Positions 1 to 10,845 of a stretch of DNA of 64,000 nt are shown piece by piece. The DNA is taken from contig NW_024037074.1 of NCBI RefSeq assembly GCF_015706575.1, positions 22,185,334 to 22,249,333 on the forward strand, given 5' to 3'. The DNA is from Patiria miniata. Its lineage: Eukaryota; Echinodermata; Asteroidea; Valvatida; Asterinidae. Position 1 is the first letter of the stretch, and each line of letters begins with the position of its first letter. Made by a program: the position numbers and the translations under genes. Under the pieces are notes generated by a model that saw only the letters and a program-made list of their open reading frames with translations, was not told the origin of the DNA and searched no databases.

Positions 1-1131
1 CGAAAGAGTAGGTTATCTTGAAAACATCTTAATAGGAGGCATGCATAACAGGAACGTCGCATCTCTTCCCAAATTGATCCAGTCATTTCGCAATGAGTTG
101 AGGCTGTTTCCAGACACTTTGACACTGAACAGGTTCGATTCCGTTGCTTGGCTTGATTCAAACAGGATAAATTGGGATTTGATGTCTGACAAATCCCCAA
201 CTGAACCAAGTATTAAGTCCAAGTTTAAAGTCCCAAGTTCAGTGGAGATAAAAACGAAGGCAGGCTAAAATTATGCTTCCTAGGCCCTACACCGAGACCT
301 GGCGTCATAGCGTTACCAAGCCAAGTGCAAGGCTTGCATAATCATGACCAATCCCAACCCCACCCTACATCCTACCCAGTCCCGTTAGACAGGTCATCTC
401 GGTCATTTTGGCTTCAATTCCGGTTCAGACCCGAATATCCTTTTTTCGACCAGGATGGAGTGGAAATACACAACTTGGAATAATAGCAATGCCCGACTCG
501 AGCACTTTCTCTATATAAGTAGGCTTTAAGAATATTTAATATATATATATATACAAATTAATAGAGACTGACTGACATGATATCAACGTGATATACCCTG
601 ATAATAATTTGAGTATCACCCGTTGTCCAACGGAGCCCTCTCCAACGTATCCGAGCATGCAAATGTGACCCCGCGCGCCAGCCAAAGGTCGACTTTAGAA
701 ATCGTGACGTCATTTCGATCAGAAATTTGAAAATTGGTCAATTTGGCTGACATGTTTTGTAATACTGAACACTGAATGGTCAGAATCTCGAGGTCAAGAC
801 GCAGTCTTGTTTTGCATAATTAATCGCCGAATCTGCTCGCTACTATCCTGACCCGCCCTCTGCTTCACCGTCTTCTTCAATTCTAGCTCACAATCAGAAA
901 ATCTTGAACTTATAAAGTGCATTAAAACGCCCGAGTTTAAATTCAACCGGGATTGCTGGACGACATTGGCACCTTAAACAAGGAGATAACAAGCTCGATC
1001 GATCTCGGAAGCTGCGGGCCAACAAAATGCGTGTTCATGCATGAGTCACGTGATTGTGCCATGTAATTTCTGGAAGGAGTAGTGTTTTGAGTAAAAAATA
1101 AAATCACTTTTTGACCCCAGCGACCCCATGA

Positions 1132-1145
1132 TGACCTTTGACCCC
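1132..1145 (-). promoter_or_regulatory. Perfect DR1 nuclear-receptor half-site pair
   Basis: On the minus strand this reads GGGTCA-A-AGGTCA, two nuclear-receptor half-sites spaced by one base, preceded by one extra G. DR1 elements are bound by RXR heterodimers, HNF4 and COUP-TF-type receptors. It lies about 4.2 kb upstream of the Hox3 start codon. A second, looser GACCCC repeat sits just upstream (1112-1128). Function is inference; a 13-bp match can occur by chance in a window this size. Confidence 0.35.
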
Positions 1146-2239
1146 AGTCTGATCACGTGACATGTTTGGGTGGGCTACTGATACTTTTGGCAAAGTTTGG
1201 CTGAAATCAGTCAAAATATGTAGCAGCAGTAGACAATGTCAACGTTTGTAACTAACTAACTAACTGACTAGCTAATTAACTAACTTACGGAGAAACATGA
1301 TGACTGTTGAGCTGCTACCCCACATCTAAAAATTTGTGTCGCTAACCATTGAAAATACACTACGTAATGTACAAGAGTACGAGAATACTGCTATACGTTG
1401 TATACCCTTACGACATTGCATTGAAAATAATATGGATGTTCCGATCCACCCCTTTAAACTGTATGTCTGAAATATCGGAGGAGGGTTGTACACGAAACCA
1501 TACTCTTTTTACCTATGGCTTTCTAATTTATTCCATACATGATATTTCTTGAAAATTGGCTTTGCCCGCGAAGATTTAATTGGGAAATTGTGGCTAACTT
1601 ATTACAAGCGTTTCCTTAAAGTCTCCCCCAACTTCATTGATTTATTATTGGTTGCATGATCGATGGGTGGACATCCAGAAACTAATTTAATTTTCCTGAG
1701 GGAGTGGTGAAAATTCAACACGTTTGGATCTGAGGTTAAAATGTCATGTTATTTTGTGGTTTTCGGTGACGTTGCCATGGCAATTTGTTAAGCTCACCAA
1801 GTGTTTTCCTGTTTTAGTTAGAATTGCTTTTTGCAAAGGTTATTGGAAACACATACACACTGACGTACCGGGATCTACTTGCTCTGTGGACATTGTTGGA
1901 GTGTTACACAACATAATGGAGAAATGTTGGCTATTATATATTATATTGTCATATATAATGGCCAAAAAAAAGAGACTTTTTAACCTTAAGCCCCTAAAGC
2001 TTAATAATAGTTCACAGAGATTTCTTTCACTGATTTAAACCTTACCGATACTCTATCTACCACAGACAACAAAACAAAGCACAAGACAAAACAAACAAAC
2101 AAACAAACAAACAAATAGCGAAATGAGCCTTCTTAAGAATATCATTTTCCAAAACAACAGCCTGTTTAAATTGACATGAACACACACATATTACAAGCAT
2201 CTCTTTAGGTTCGTTTTCTTTCTTTGCAAAATGTCATGG

Positions 2240-2470
2240 TACAGTCCTTCCCGTATCGTCAAGATCCTGACAGAACCCTGACATGCATACGCGAACAATA
2301 ATAGGACGGGACTTTCGTACCGGGGAAATGAAAAACGCAGCCGAATTCTTGAAGAGGTTAGACGGGAGCCGCCGACGATGGATCCCAGGCCCGGCCTGGC
2401 ACTGACGGATGTGGCCGGCGGAACACGCTGACAAACCCGTCCCGCCTGGGACCCCGGTCTAGAATGTATC
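2240..2470. other. GC-rich unique block, possible regulatory element
   Basis: About 230 bp of clearly GC-richer, non-repetitive sequence in an otherwise AT-rich spacer, roughly 2.9 kb upstream of Hox3. It contains small inverted repeats such as CCCAGGCCCGGCCTGG. I recognise no protein in it; the minus-strand 66-codon frame here has no family signature. Constraint on a Hox3 enhancer or a non-coding exon would be one explanation. Confidence 0.25.
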
Positions 2471-2948
2471 TATTCTCGAAAGGGTTCCGACGGTTTTTTT
2501 TTTTGAAGTTCCGAAACGGGTGGATTAAGAGATGGAAATGGCTGGGACTGTCGGCTAGTTGTCAAATGGCCCGCCGGCGATTGGACTTGAAATGTAACTA
2601 GGCATGGCGGCCAGTCCATTTAGATTGAGCTCAAAACCCTCGGAACAATGTTGATTAACTTCTTACGATGTTATGACCGAGCTCAATAAATTACCAATTA
2701 AGGAGTTTATCCACCAGCTTTATGTAGCTGTATCGAGGGATCGAGTTAGCCGTATCGCAGATACAGGATCGGAAAGAAAAACACGTTGGCAAAAAGTAAA
2801 GCACGAAAATAAATAACTTGTAAACTTCTAACATGCTGAAGTCATATAATCACAATGTGTGTTGAGTCGATCTTACACACATGTGCAACTGGGTTTTTTT
2901 TTCAAAAAAGGCATGATGGGTTTAAGAAGGAATTAAGCTTTGTTCAGA

Positions 2949-3174
2949 GATCTAGAGGGGGTCCCCCGCCCCTGTTCAGCCGCTGACTAATGTTATGATA
3001 CTAGTACAATGAGTCCAAAAATAATAAATGGAATGCTTAAGTTCCCCAATTTGTTCTTGAATTGCCTCAGAATGCAGGAAAAATCATCGTAGATTTCAAA
3101 ATTGACCCAAGTCCCCAGACTCAAACCCTCCTTTATATACCCCCCCCCATTTCCTGAACGCTAGATCCGCCCCT
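2949..3174. mobile_element. Miniature element of the TCTAGAGGGGG/AGATCCGCCCCT family, copy 1
   Basis: A 226-bp repeat that begins TCTAGAGGGGG and ends CTAGATCCGCCCCT, with C-rich tracts near both ends. Related copies lie at 51107-51399 and 59002-59264; all three share the internal stretch around GAATGCAGGA and GTAGATTTCA in the same order. No coding capacity, so presumably non-autonomous. Superfamily not determined. Confidence 0.6.
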
Positions 3175-4699
3175 ACAAACAGCTACGTTTCTTTCACGTT
3201 GAAAGAAATGTGTGTTGACATTGACGTGTTTACTGCTGTAAAGAAAGTTTGGATCTTTAAGGCTGAACCAGTTCGGAAATACTTTTAATATTCAGGTAAA
3301 ATTAAACCGAATTCATCCTCGGTAAATGTGACAGTCGCAGTGATTGCTAATTCTAAGTAGGCTTATTTGGAAAAAAAGACCATGTTTGCAAAAACAATCA
3401 AATCTGATTCCGAATACAGATCAGCAGGTGAAACTGGAAATCAGTTGAAATTACAGCCTTTGTATGGTTGATTGGAAAATCTGTAGTGAAATGCTATTAC
3501 GGACGGCGTTTGTTTTCCGTAGGGACCTTGTACCATAACGCCAATCGGTTCATCACTTGAACGAGAGAAACCAGTTATTATTTTGAGTATTAACTCCAAC
3601 TGCGCCCAGAACAAGAAATGCACTGTTCGAATTTCCACGAGAAATTATCCAATGTATCATTGGAAAACCGTAGACAACAGTCTTTGCTTGCCACTTTGAC
3701 ACACACTGAAGAAATCTAGACACTATCAGCAGAGAGGTCATGAATTCAGTCCAACATTGTCAACTTCCCGGTAAACCTCTCCCCGCTATCAATTAGGCCG
3801 ATATCCCATAAGTAAGGTCCATCGGAGACGAGAATATTTTCAGCTGCGTGTTGCACAAGTAAAATCCCCGCGATGTCGGCCCGGTGTCGGATTACGAGAT
3901 GTAACTTGACGTGAATGTCATACATGATTTATCCAGAAAAATCTGACCGGCTCCAAATGGCCGTGGTACAAGGAGGGGGGAGGGGGGGGGAGGCGTGCTT
4001 TTCAGTTGAGGGGCTCTTGAGGCATTTCTTATTGGTGTCTTTTGTCTCAATTTTGAGGGTGTGTTTATTTGTGTTCATTTGCCATTGCCCCTCCTATCCC
4101 ATAATATCTTACCATATTCGGGGGCATAATGCTAACACAAAAAGTACCTCGTCCATCAGAATTTAAGGTTAAAAATTTTACAAAATAATAACTAATAACA
4201 TCAATAGGTAATAATACGATAGTAATATGACGTGTACTTTGTTTATCTTTGTACCTGTACCTTATTTAGGTGTATGATCAGGCCGTTCTCTATGGTCGAA
4301 TTATAACCATAAAACTATAAAGCCAGTCGCAGCAAAGTTGACAACTTGTCGTTAGGTGGATTTTTGAATCGTAACCTGTTATGTTGTTCTAAAGCCCTCG
4401 CTTTGACTCTGTGAGAAAAGAATGATGGGAAAGACCCCCTCCCCCTCCCCCCCCCCCAAAAAAAAGTAAATTAATAAAAGAAGGTTACCTAATATCAGTT
4501 GACAAAAGAGCAGCTTTTCGCAGATTCTTAGTAATTGTCACCTTGTTCCATCCAGAACACGGGCATTTCTTTAGGATAAACGATCTGCTTTGTTTGGATT
4601 TATACTCTCTTAGTTTTATGCTGGAGACATTTCATGCACATTTTGCCTGCCAATTTGCAAGCGAGGACAACTTGGGCCCTTGAATGCGTATATCACTTG

Positions 4700-5356
4700 T
4701 ACTGAAGCCTCCAATTTTCTCGTTTCTCATTAGCAACAAGCGCCATCGCGTTCGCTGAAGTATCAATCATCAGGCTTAATACGCAGGCCCGCCCTCCAGG
4801 GTGGCATACTTCTAACTCTGACCAGCTTCCCGTGGGCGCACGGCTGGCCTGGCCTGGCTAGGCTACACGCTGCTGTAACGTTTGTCGACAACAGTCATTT
4901 CCTCGCAATTTGCCTGGGAAGAAATATTATATACGCCGCAGCGACCGCTTTACCAGTCACAATTTCCACCTTGCCGAATGCACGAATGGAATACTATGTT
5001 TTTTTGGGGACAAGATTGTACTTTGACAATGTCCGCAATGTTGGCTGTTTGGCTACTCTGCAGACCGCGTCTGGCATTCCTAGGTCCCCGGGGCAAGTGT
5101 ATGATTACGCGAGCCCTGCAGTGTTTGTGGAACAAAGAAATCTTTATGCGGATTAAGTTTTAGAGAAGACTGTACAATGGCCAATATTTGGAGAGCCCTC
5201 ATGCAAGATATCGACCCTTTGCCTTCAAATGCCAGCCATCACTTCATTGGTGGTACGCCCGTATCACGTGACCCCTAACGGTGAGGACAGTCGGCTTGAT
5301 AATTATGTCAGTACTCTGTCAGATGAACATAAATTTCCACCAAGGCGTCGAGCATC
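4700..5356 (+). promoter_or_regulatory. Putative Hox3 promoter and 5' UTR
   Basis: Higher GC than its surroundings. A TATATA box candidate lies at 4928-4933, about 430 bp before the Hox3 ATG. A palindromic E-box CACGTG lies at 5265-5270. The sequence ATCAATCA at 4762-4769 reads TGATTGAT on the minus strand, a perfect match to the bipartite Hox-Pbx consensus TGATNNAT. The open frames in this stretch overlap one another and lack signatures, so I treat them as chance. The transcription start cannot be fixed from sequence alone. Confidence 0.45.
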
Positions 5357-5846
5357 ATGCACAGCTCGTTCTACGACACGGCGCAGATTGCCGGCGAGTT
5401 TTACCACGGTGCCACCGCCACGGAGTCCACCCCAGCCGCTTGTCGAAGCACCTCCACCAACGATGGATTCTGTTACGCCCAGAACCCGAGGTATTACAAT
5501 ATGTACTACAACAGCAGCGCCGGGGCGGGAGAGGGTTACCCCCACCACCACCCTGCCAGCGAGCCCGTGTCCATCCCCGGGCTGTCGGTGCCCCCTCCCC
5601 CGTCCGCCGAGCAAGGATGCTACGGTAACATCCTCTCGGAGGCAGCAGCGACCTCAGCCACGAGGAGTCACAGGCCCCCTTCCAACGGCAGTTCCGACTC
5701 GGCGGAAGATGAGGAGGGGATTGGGGGTGAGGGTTTGAAGACGGAGAGCAGCTCACGGGGACACGGAGGCGGCCACTCCAAAAAGATCTACCCATGGATG
5801 ACAGAGTCAAGACAGAATGTCAAACAGAAAGTCACCTCTGCCAGTG
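5357..5846 (+). CDS. Hox3: Hox3 exon 1 (N-terminal region and hexapeptide)
   Basis: First coding exon of a Hox3-class homeodomain transcription factor, 163 codons plus one base. The ATG at 5357 is the first in frame; a TAA lies 27 bases before it. The start MHSSFYDT resembles the short aromatic N-terminus of Hox3 proteins. The middle is low-complexity: Tyr-rich (residues 38-61), His (63-65), Pro (79-82), then an acidic Ser-rich part (112-133). Near the end KKIYPWMTESRQN carries the hexapeptide IYPWM (144-148), the PBC-cofactor docking motif, followed by ESRQN, which is typical of paralogy group 3. The exon ends at the strong donor GTAAGC (5847) in phase 1, matching the acceptor of exon 2. The joined product would be 323 residues, shorter than vertebrate group-3 proteins. 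Confidence 0.95.
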
Positions 5847-8647
5847 GTAAGCTTACAATAAGTTGTGTATATGTATCCTAATGTTAGCATTTTATATGGT
5901 CGAGACTAACCCGATATTTCCCACTTTATTTTGGCATGGATGTTCGTTAGTTATAGGCGTTATTCATTCCAATATAAAATACTACTTAAATTATACATCT
6001 AATATCTCATTACAAACTAAAATCTGAACACATTCCACAGCAACAATACAATACCTTGATTGTCGATAACGAAAGCCAGCTCAAATTATAAACGAACTAT
6101 GAAACACGGAGTATTAACTTTTAAAATACCAATCGTTAATTTTTGATACCCCCCCCCGAAAAACAAAACAGCAAAAATGACACGAATCAATTTATCAATC
6201 AAGTTTTCTGTTCCGAAAGAAATCCCCAAAGACAATTGTTAAAGCTCAAATCAGACTTTTTTACATCCTTGCCAGAGATACAAAAACATCCACTGTAATA
6301 AACGGTATCGGTAGGCGATATGTTGTCATGTAACACCGAAAACCCTTTATGAAGCACTGCAATAGTGCAATAAACTAGCCTGGACAACAAAGAACTACGA
6401 TATCACAATTATCAAGGTGTGAATAACAAGGCTTGACGAAAAGTCAAGACGAAATACATGTGTAGGCCTACGTTGTTATTCATACCAACTTGATATCTAA
6501 ACATGCCGTACGTTCAACATGATAAAAACTGAATGAATGCAGTTGTGATTAACAACAAAAAATATGCAATCACAGCTATACAGTTGTATGTATTTCTTAA
6601 CACTATTCCCATAACTTTATAAGAGACAAAAAAGTAAAATGTAATTTAAGACAATGAATAACTTTGGTTTTTGAAGAAGACGACAGTAAATATACCTTAT
6701 CCGTATTGTAATAAATGATTTTTGTTGATGTTGTCTATGTATCCATATAATTAATTGTGACTTACACCAACGTGATTGCATGTATCTGTTCCTTAGTTTT
6801 AGGAAAATACTATTTTTCTTTCACAAGAAAAACAGTTAAAGTCTTGCTTGATTACATTTGATAACATGACCACATTTTAAATTATACTTTGCAATACGCA
6901 CCCCCCCCCCAAAAAAAAAACACTAAAGGCGTGTGCGGCACAATGATTAAGAAGCAAGAAGAAAAATTTAGTGAAAAATAAAATCTAAAATTAAAACTTC
7001 CCAACGCAATTAATGCATAAATTAATAATCAAAATCCACCTCACACGACATGCTGAAAAGGCTATTACTATATAGGTTGAAATGTGGACGTTTTTCTCCA
7101 AAACATGTTGTTTAATAAGGAAGGACTATATACTCAAAACTCATAAGCACCTTCAACAAGTCATGCAAGTAAAGGATATCTATTCTGCTCAGTTAGATCT
7201 CAAGATAATTTAATTGAGTCAAATTATTAAGAAGTAAAAAAACTTTTCATGTTAATGTTTTTTTCCAAGCTTTGTTAAAACTCACCTGTTGTCTGGTAAT
7301 TTGTTCTATTGTCATTCAAAGGTATTCGGATTGTGATTTTAACTTTGTTCTTTAAAAGAAATATTGGTTTATAATGTCACAGATTTTTTCCGAGGTTTTC
7401 AATGTTGATGATTACATGCTATGTTAAGTCAATCGTCTTCAATCGTTTTTATTTCGACTTCGACTTGTTTTAATCATGATATTTTAACAACATGGTTTGT
7501 TTTATAAATTGACAGCGTCCGTTGGATTTTGACCGTTGTTATATGTAGCAACGCTTTTAAGTGTAGATCTAGCTAGTTAGATCTAGCTATAAATAGATTT
7601 AGCTATAAATAAGATTAAAGTTCAATAAAAGTTTGGAAATTTCATCAGTTAATAATGCACAACGTTTAAAAAAAAAACTTTTGGATGCTAAAGGCAATTT
7701 ATTTTTGGCAAATTGCCGATAATTATGTCATTCATTGGTTGTTTCTAGGCAAAACGGATAACAAGGTATATCGTGTGTATCGTGTGTCACTATAATTATT
7801 CTAAGTTCGACCCCAGGTGTTCCTTATCATGTTTACGTTATACACTTTGTTATGCAGTGAAAATCTTGACTTTTCAATTCTCACAAATCAACATGAAAAT
7901 AATTCATTCAAGAATTAACTGAAAGCAAATTCACAAACTGTGCATGGTTAATATTTTATATAGATTTAAGTTGCTCTTTCTCTTGGATTTTTTTTTGTTT
8001 TCAGCTTTGATACGTGGGCTGTCCTTATGTTTTGATTAATTTCTCCAACTGCTTCGTTTGTAGTGATTTTTATTAGAGACCCGGAATTTGCCATTATGTG
8101 AGTTGAAATTCAGATCATTTACACGAGACGGTATCGTACTATGATTGTAACAAAAGGAGAACCTTTCTTTGTCTTTTCACTTTTAAACTCGCATCATTCT
8201 TTAAATATTTACCTTGTAATAACAAACTTGCTACTTTCTTTTGATAACAATCAATCTAATAATAGAGAACACATGTTTATCTGTAAATATTCTCATTGAA
8301 AAGGGGGTCATTACTTCTTGTGCGTTTCAATTCAAATTGGTTATGTTTTCCTTCTCAAACGTGAAGCTATTCGCATGTTATTGTTTCAAAAGTCGTAACT
8401 TGTTTTCGACTGCAAAATACAGACATTTACAAATTGCGTTTATATCATTTGGAAGGGTTCACTATACATGGCGCCACCAATCGCTTGCCTCGAAGATAAA
8501 ACTTTCTTTTAAACTTATACGGTCAACATTCTTCATATTTTAATATAACCATGCACTTACTCACCTGTCCTTCTTTGTTTAGGCCTCGGCCTAATTATAT
8601 TAAAATACAGTTAGTACAAATTAATGCTTTTGGAAGCCTTGTGAATA

Positions 8648-8692
8648 CCCCCCCCCGCCTCCCCCCCCCCCCCCCCCCCCCCCACACACACA
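8648..8692. repeat. Poly-C tract with CA tail
   Basis: A nearly pure run of C, broken once by GCCT, followed by a short CA dinucleotide run, inside the Hox3 intron. Its length is likely polymorphic and possibly mis-sized in the assembly. The minus strand could form a G-quadruplex. Shorter runs of the same type recur through the window. Confidence 0.8.
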
Positions 8693-9633
8693 CCCAAATG
8701 TGTGTTCACCATCGATCGTGGACGTCCTATTGTCCCTCTTTTACTCTAACTTTTTAGGAAGACTCCCATAGGTTTTGTACATGACCCTAATCGCGGACGT
8801 ATGCTGGGAATCGTGGACGATATTGTTCTCTTTTGTTCTCTGGTATTTTTTGTCCACGGTTTGAAAAGATGAACACGTACAGCCTTACCTTACATACCTA
8901 CTGTGGACATTCCTTTGTATTCGTGCAGTTAAGATAAACCTAACCCAAAAATGCCTCTAAACCTGTTTTCCAGAGAGTGGGAAATCTAGTGTGGACGTGT
9001 GCAAGTCCACAAAACGTTCACGCTTTCTGCATCATGTGGGCCTCTGTTGTTTACATGTCCACAAAGAGTATGTAAGGTTAGAGCACAAAAAGCCCCCCCC
9101 CCCTCCCTCCAAAAAAAGTACTCAATTCGCACACGGTTTTTTTTTTAAGTGCCAAGTCTTTGCACGAGTAGAACGCTGTTCTTGTTGTTGTTGTTGTTGT
9201 TTATTTATTTTATTTTTTTTGACCCGCATGTCGACCTTTTTTCTTATGATCATAGCTGTGAAATGGAATAAAAATCGTGTGTCCTTATTCTCTGGTAACT
9301 TTTAGGTTGAGTACAGTGTTGCCGTGGCGTTTACATCATTTATTCCACGCAAGTCTCTCCGATGATATGGACGCCTTGATACCAAACACCGACGAGTCTA
9401 TCCCTGAACATCTTTCTTTGTCTTTCAAGTCTAGAGAATTTTTGTCTCAGTAATATTCGTCTTTTATTTCCAATATCATTTCTAATAACTAGTTTAGACA
9501 TTTTTTTCTCCAAAATATGCCAAACACCTGAATAATTGTGACACGAGGTGTTCGGAGGAAATTCATGCTCGCAAAATATCGCTTTTTTGGCTGCATTGTT
9601 TCGTAAAAAAGGGGGAGAATTTGAATTTTGAGT

Positions 9634-9714
9634 TTGAAAGTTGAATGTTGGATTTTGAATTTGAAAGTTGAAGTTTGCATTTTGCATTTGAAAGTTGAAG
9701 TTTGCATTTTGAAT
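9634..9714. repeat. 27-bp minisatellite in Hox3 intron
   Basis: Three consecutive degenerate units starting at 9634, 9661 and 9688, each with core TTGAAAGTTGAA followed by GTTTGCATTTTG. Related partial units flank the array. The open frames on the minus strand here (repeated QTSTFKCKM-like peptides) are a by-product of the repeat. Confidence 0.75.
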
Positions 9715-10363
9715 TTAAAAGTCAGGTTTGGAGTCGATTTCATATGGGGTATTGCTGTGTTGTGTTGAGTCAAGAAACAGATGGAACAATTCTATTTTGT
9801 TCTTTTTCTAATCTTGTGTCACACGTTTCTCAAGTTAGATGATCTTTCATTCTAGTAGAAGTATATTTAAGGAGAATATAAGGAAATTTTTCGCAGTTCA
9901 CTGTGTACGTTCCACATCGAGATTTGCCTTTAACAATCGGCTCAACAACAATCAGTGTTCTCCCCCTTCCTTCATCATTGCCATAATAAGGATATTAATG
10001 TTGTTGTTGTTGTTTTATAAAATAAAAACAGATGAAAACTTTGACCAACAACCTCTTTGTAAAAAACGATGGAACCAAATTATTTACTTAATCAAACCGT
10101 GCGGATTTTATTTTATAAATCAGGGGACCACTTTGGAGGCGGCCCGCCTCAGGCGGGTTAGGGTGACTCCCATACAGAGAAATGAAATTACCTCAACTTA
10201 GTTGTAACTGAGAGAAAAATACAAGAAATCACTTAATATGGGAAGTTGAAGATTTGTTTTAACCTTTTATTTATGAGTTTACGCCAGTTGTCGTCCTATT
10301 GACTTCATGTAGTACCGATCCGACTATTCAAAAGAATTCCACACTTCGTTATTGTTTTCATAG

Positions 10364-10845
10364 AGAAGAAGAAACAGCTCGAGATTGCAGCTAGCAAGCG
10401 CAACCGGACCGCCTTCACCAGTGCTCAGCTAGTTGAGCTGGAGAAGGAATTCCACTTCAACCGGTACCTGGGCCGACCCCGCCGCATCGAGATGGCCGGC
10501 TCGCTCAGTCTGACCGAGCGACAGATCAAGATCTGGTTTCAGAACCGCCGGATGAAGTACAAACGAGACGCCAAGGAGAGTGAGCGCGCCGAGCGGGGGA
10601 TTAAAGTCTCGGATTCGGTGCTGGCCCGCCAGTCCGAGCGGAGTCCACGCTTTATCGCCGCCACGGGCAGCCCGCTCATGCTGAACTATCCGGGCAGCGC
10701 CGGGGGAGGCGGCGGGATGACAGCCGGGGCGGCCTCACCATGCATGGATACCCGGAACTTTCCTCATGGCGGAGGGATATATAACCGCTTTGCGTACCCA
10801 CAAGAACAGCTCATGAACGCTTCGCCTAGACTAACGAATTTGTGA
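10364..10845 (+). CDS. Hox3: Hox3 exon 2 (homeodomain and C-terminus)
   Basis: Second and last coding exon. It opens with two bases that complete a Glu codon, then a Lys-rich linker leads to the homeodomain (residues 174-233; 10393-10572). Group-3 signature residues are present: [18 protein letters not shown] in helix 1 and loop, and recognition helix [18 protein letters not shown] with W48, F49, N51 and R53 intact. The rest of the exon is Gly/Ala/Pro-rich and ends SPRLTNL, like the conserved PKLTHL tail of Hox3 proteins. Stop TGA at 10843-10845. Position 27 is Gly where Cys is usual in this group, and position 4 is Asn where Ala is common; both are mild departures. Codon use is strongly GC-biased compared with flanking DNA. 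No frameshift or truncation seen. Confidence 0.97.

Larger units (their letters stand above)
1..4700. other. Spacer upstream of Hox3, no gene recognised
   Basis: AT-rich non-coding DNA. I see no homeobox or other recognisable exon on either strand. A 75-codon open frame at the left edge (41-268) has no family I can name and may be chance. The stretch holds a DR1 motif (1132-1145), short CAAA and AT microsatellites (around 2090-2115 and 538-556), a GC-rich block (about 2240-2470), an inverted-repeat element (2949-3174) and several C or G homopolymers (for example near 3970 and 4450). If the cluster is ordered as usual, Hox4 would lie further left, outside the window. Confidence 0.6.
5847..10363 (+). 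other. Hox3 intron (4.5 kb)
   Basis: Runs from donor GTAAGC to acceptor TTTTCATAG, phase 1. Very AT-rich, with no coding exon I can recognise. It contains a 40-bp poly-C tract followed by CA repeats (8648-8692), a 27-bp tandem repeat (9634-9714), GTT microsatellites (about 9183-9202 and 10000-10015) and shorter C runs (6151, 6901, 9090). Open frames at 8241-8543 and 8991-9305 are AT- or repeat-driven and were not accepted. Confidence 0.85.

Noticed and set aside
5229..5810. Several large frames overlapping Hox3 exon 1 on both strands
   Set aside because: GC-rich codon bias of the real exon opens the other phases; none has domain signatures.
9340..9773. Minus-strand frames of 115 and 94 codons in the Hox3 intron
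   Set aside because: Partly read through the 27-bp minisatellite; intronic and without domains.
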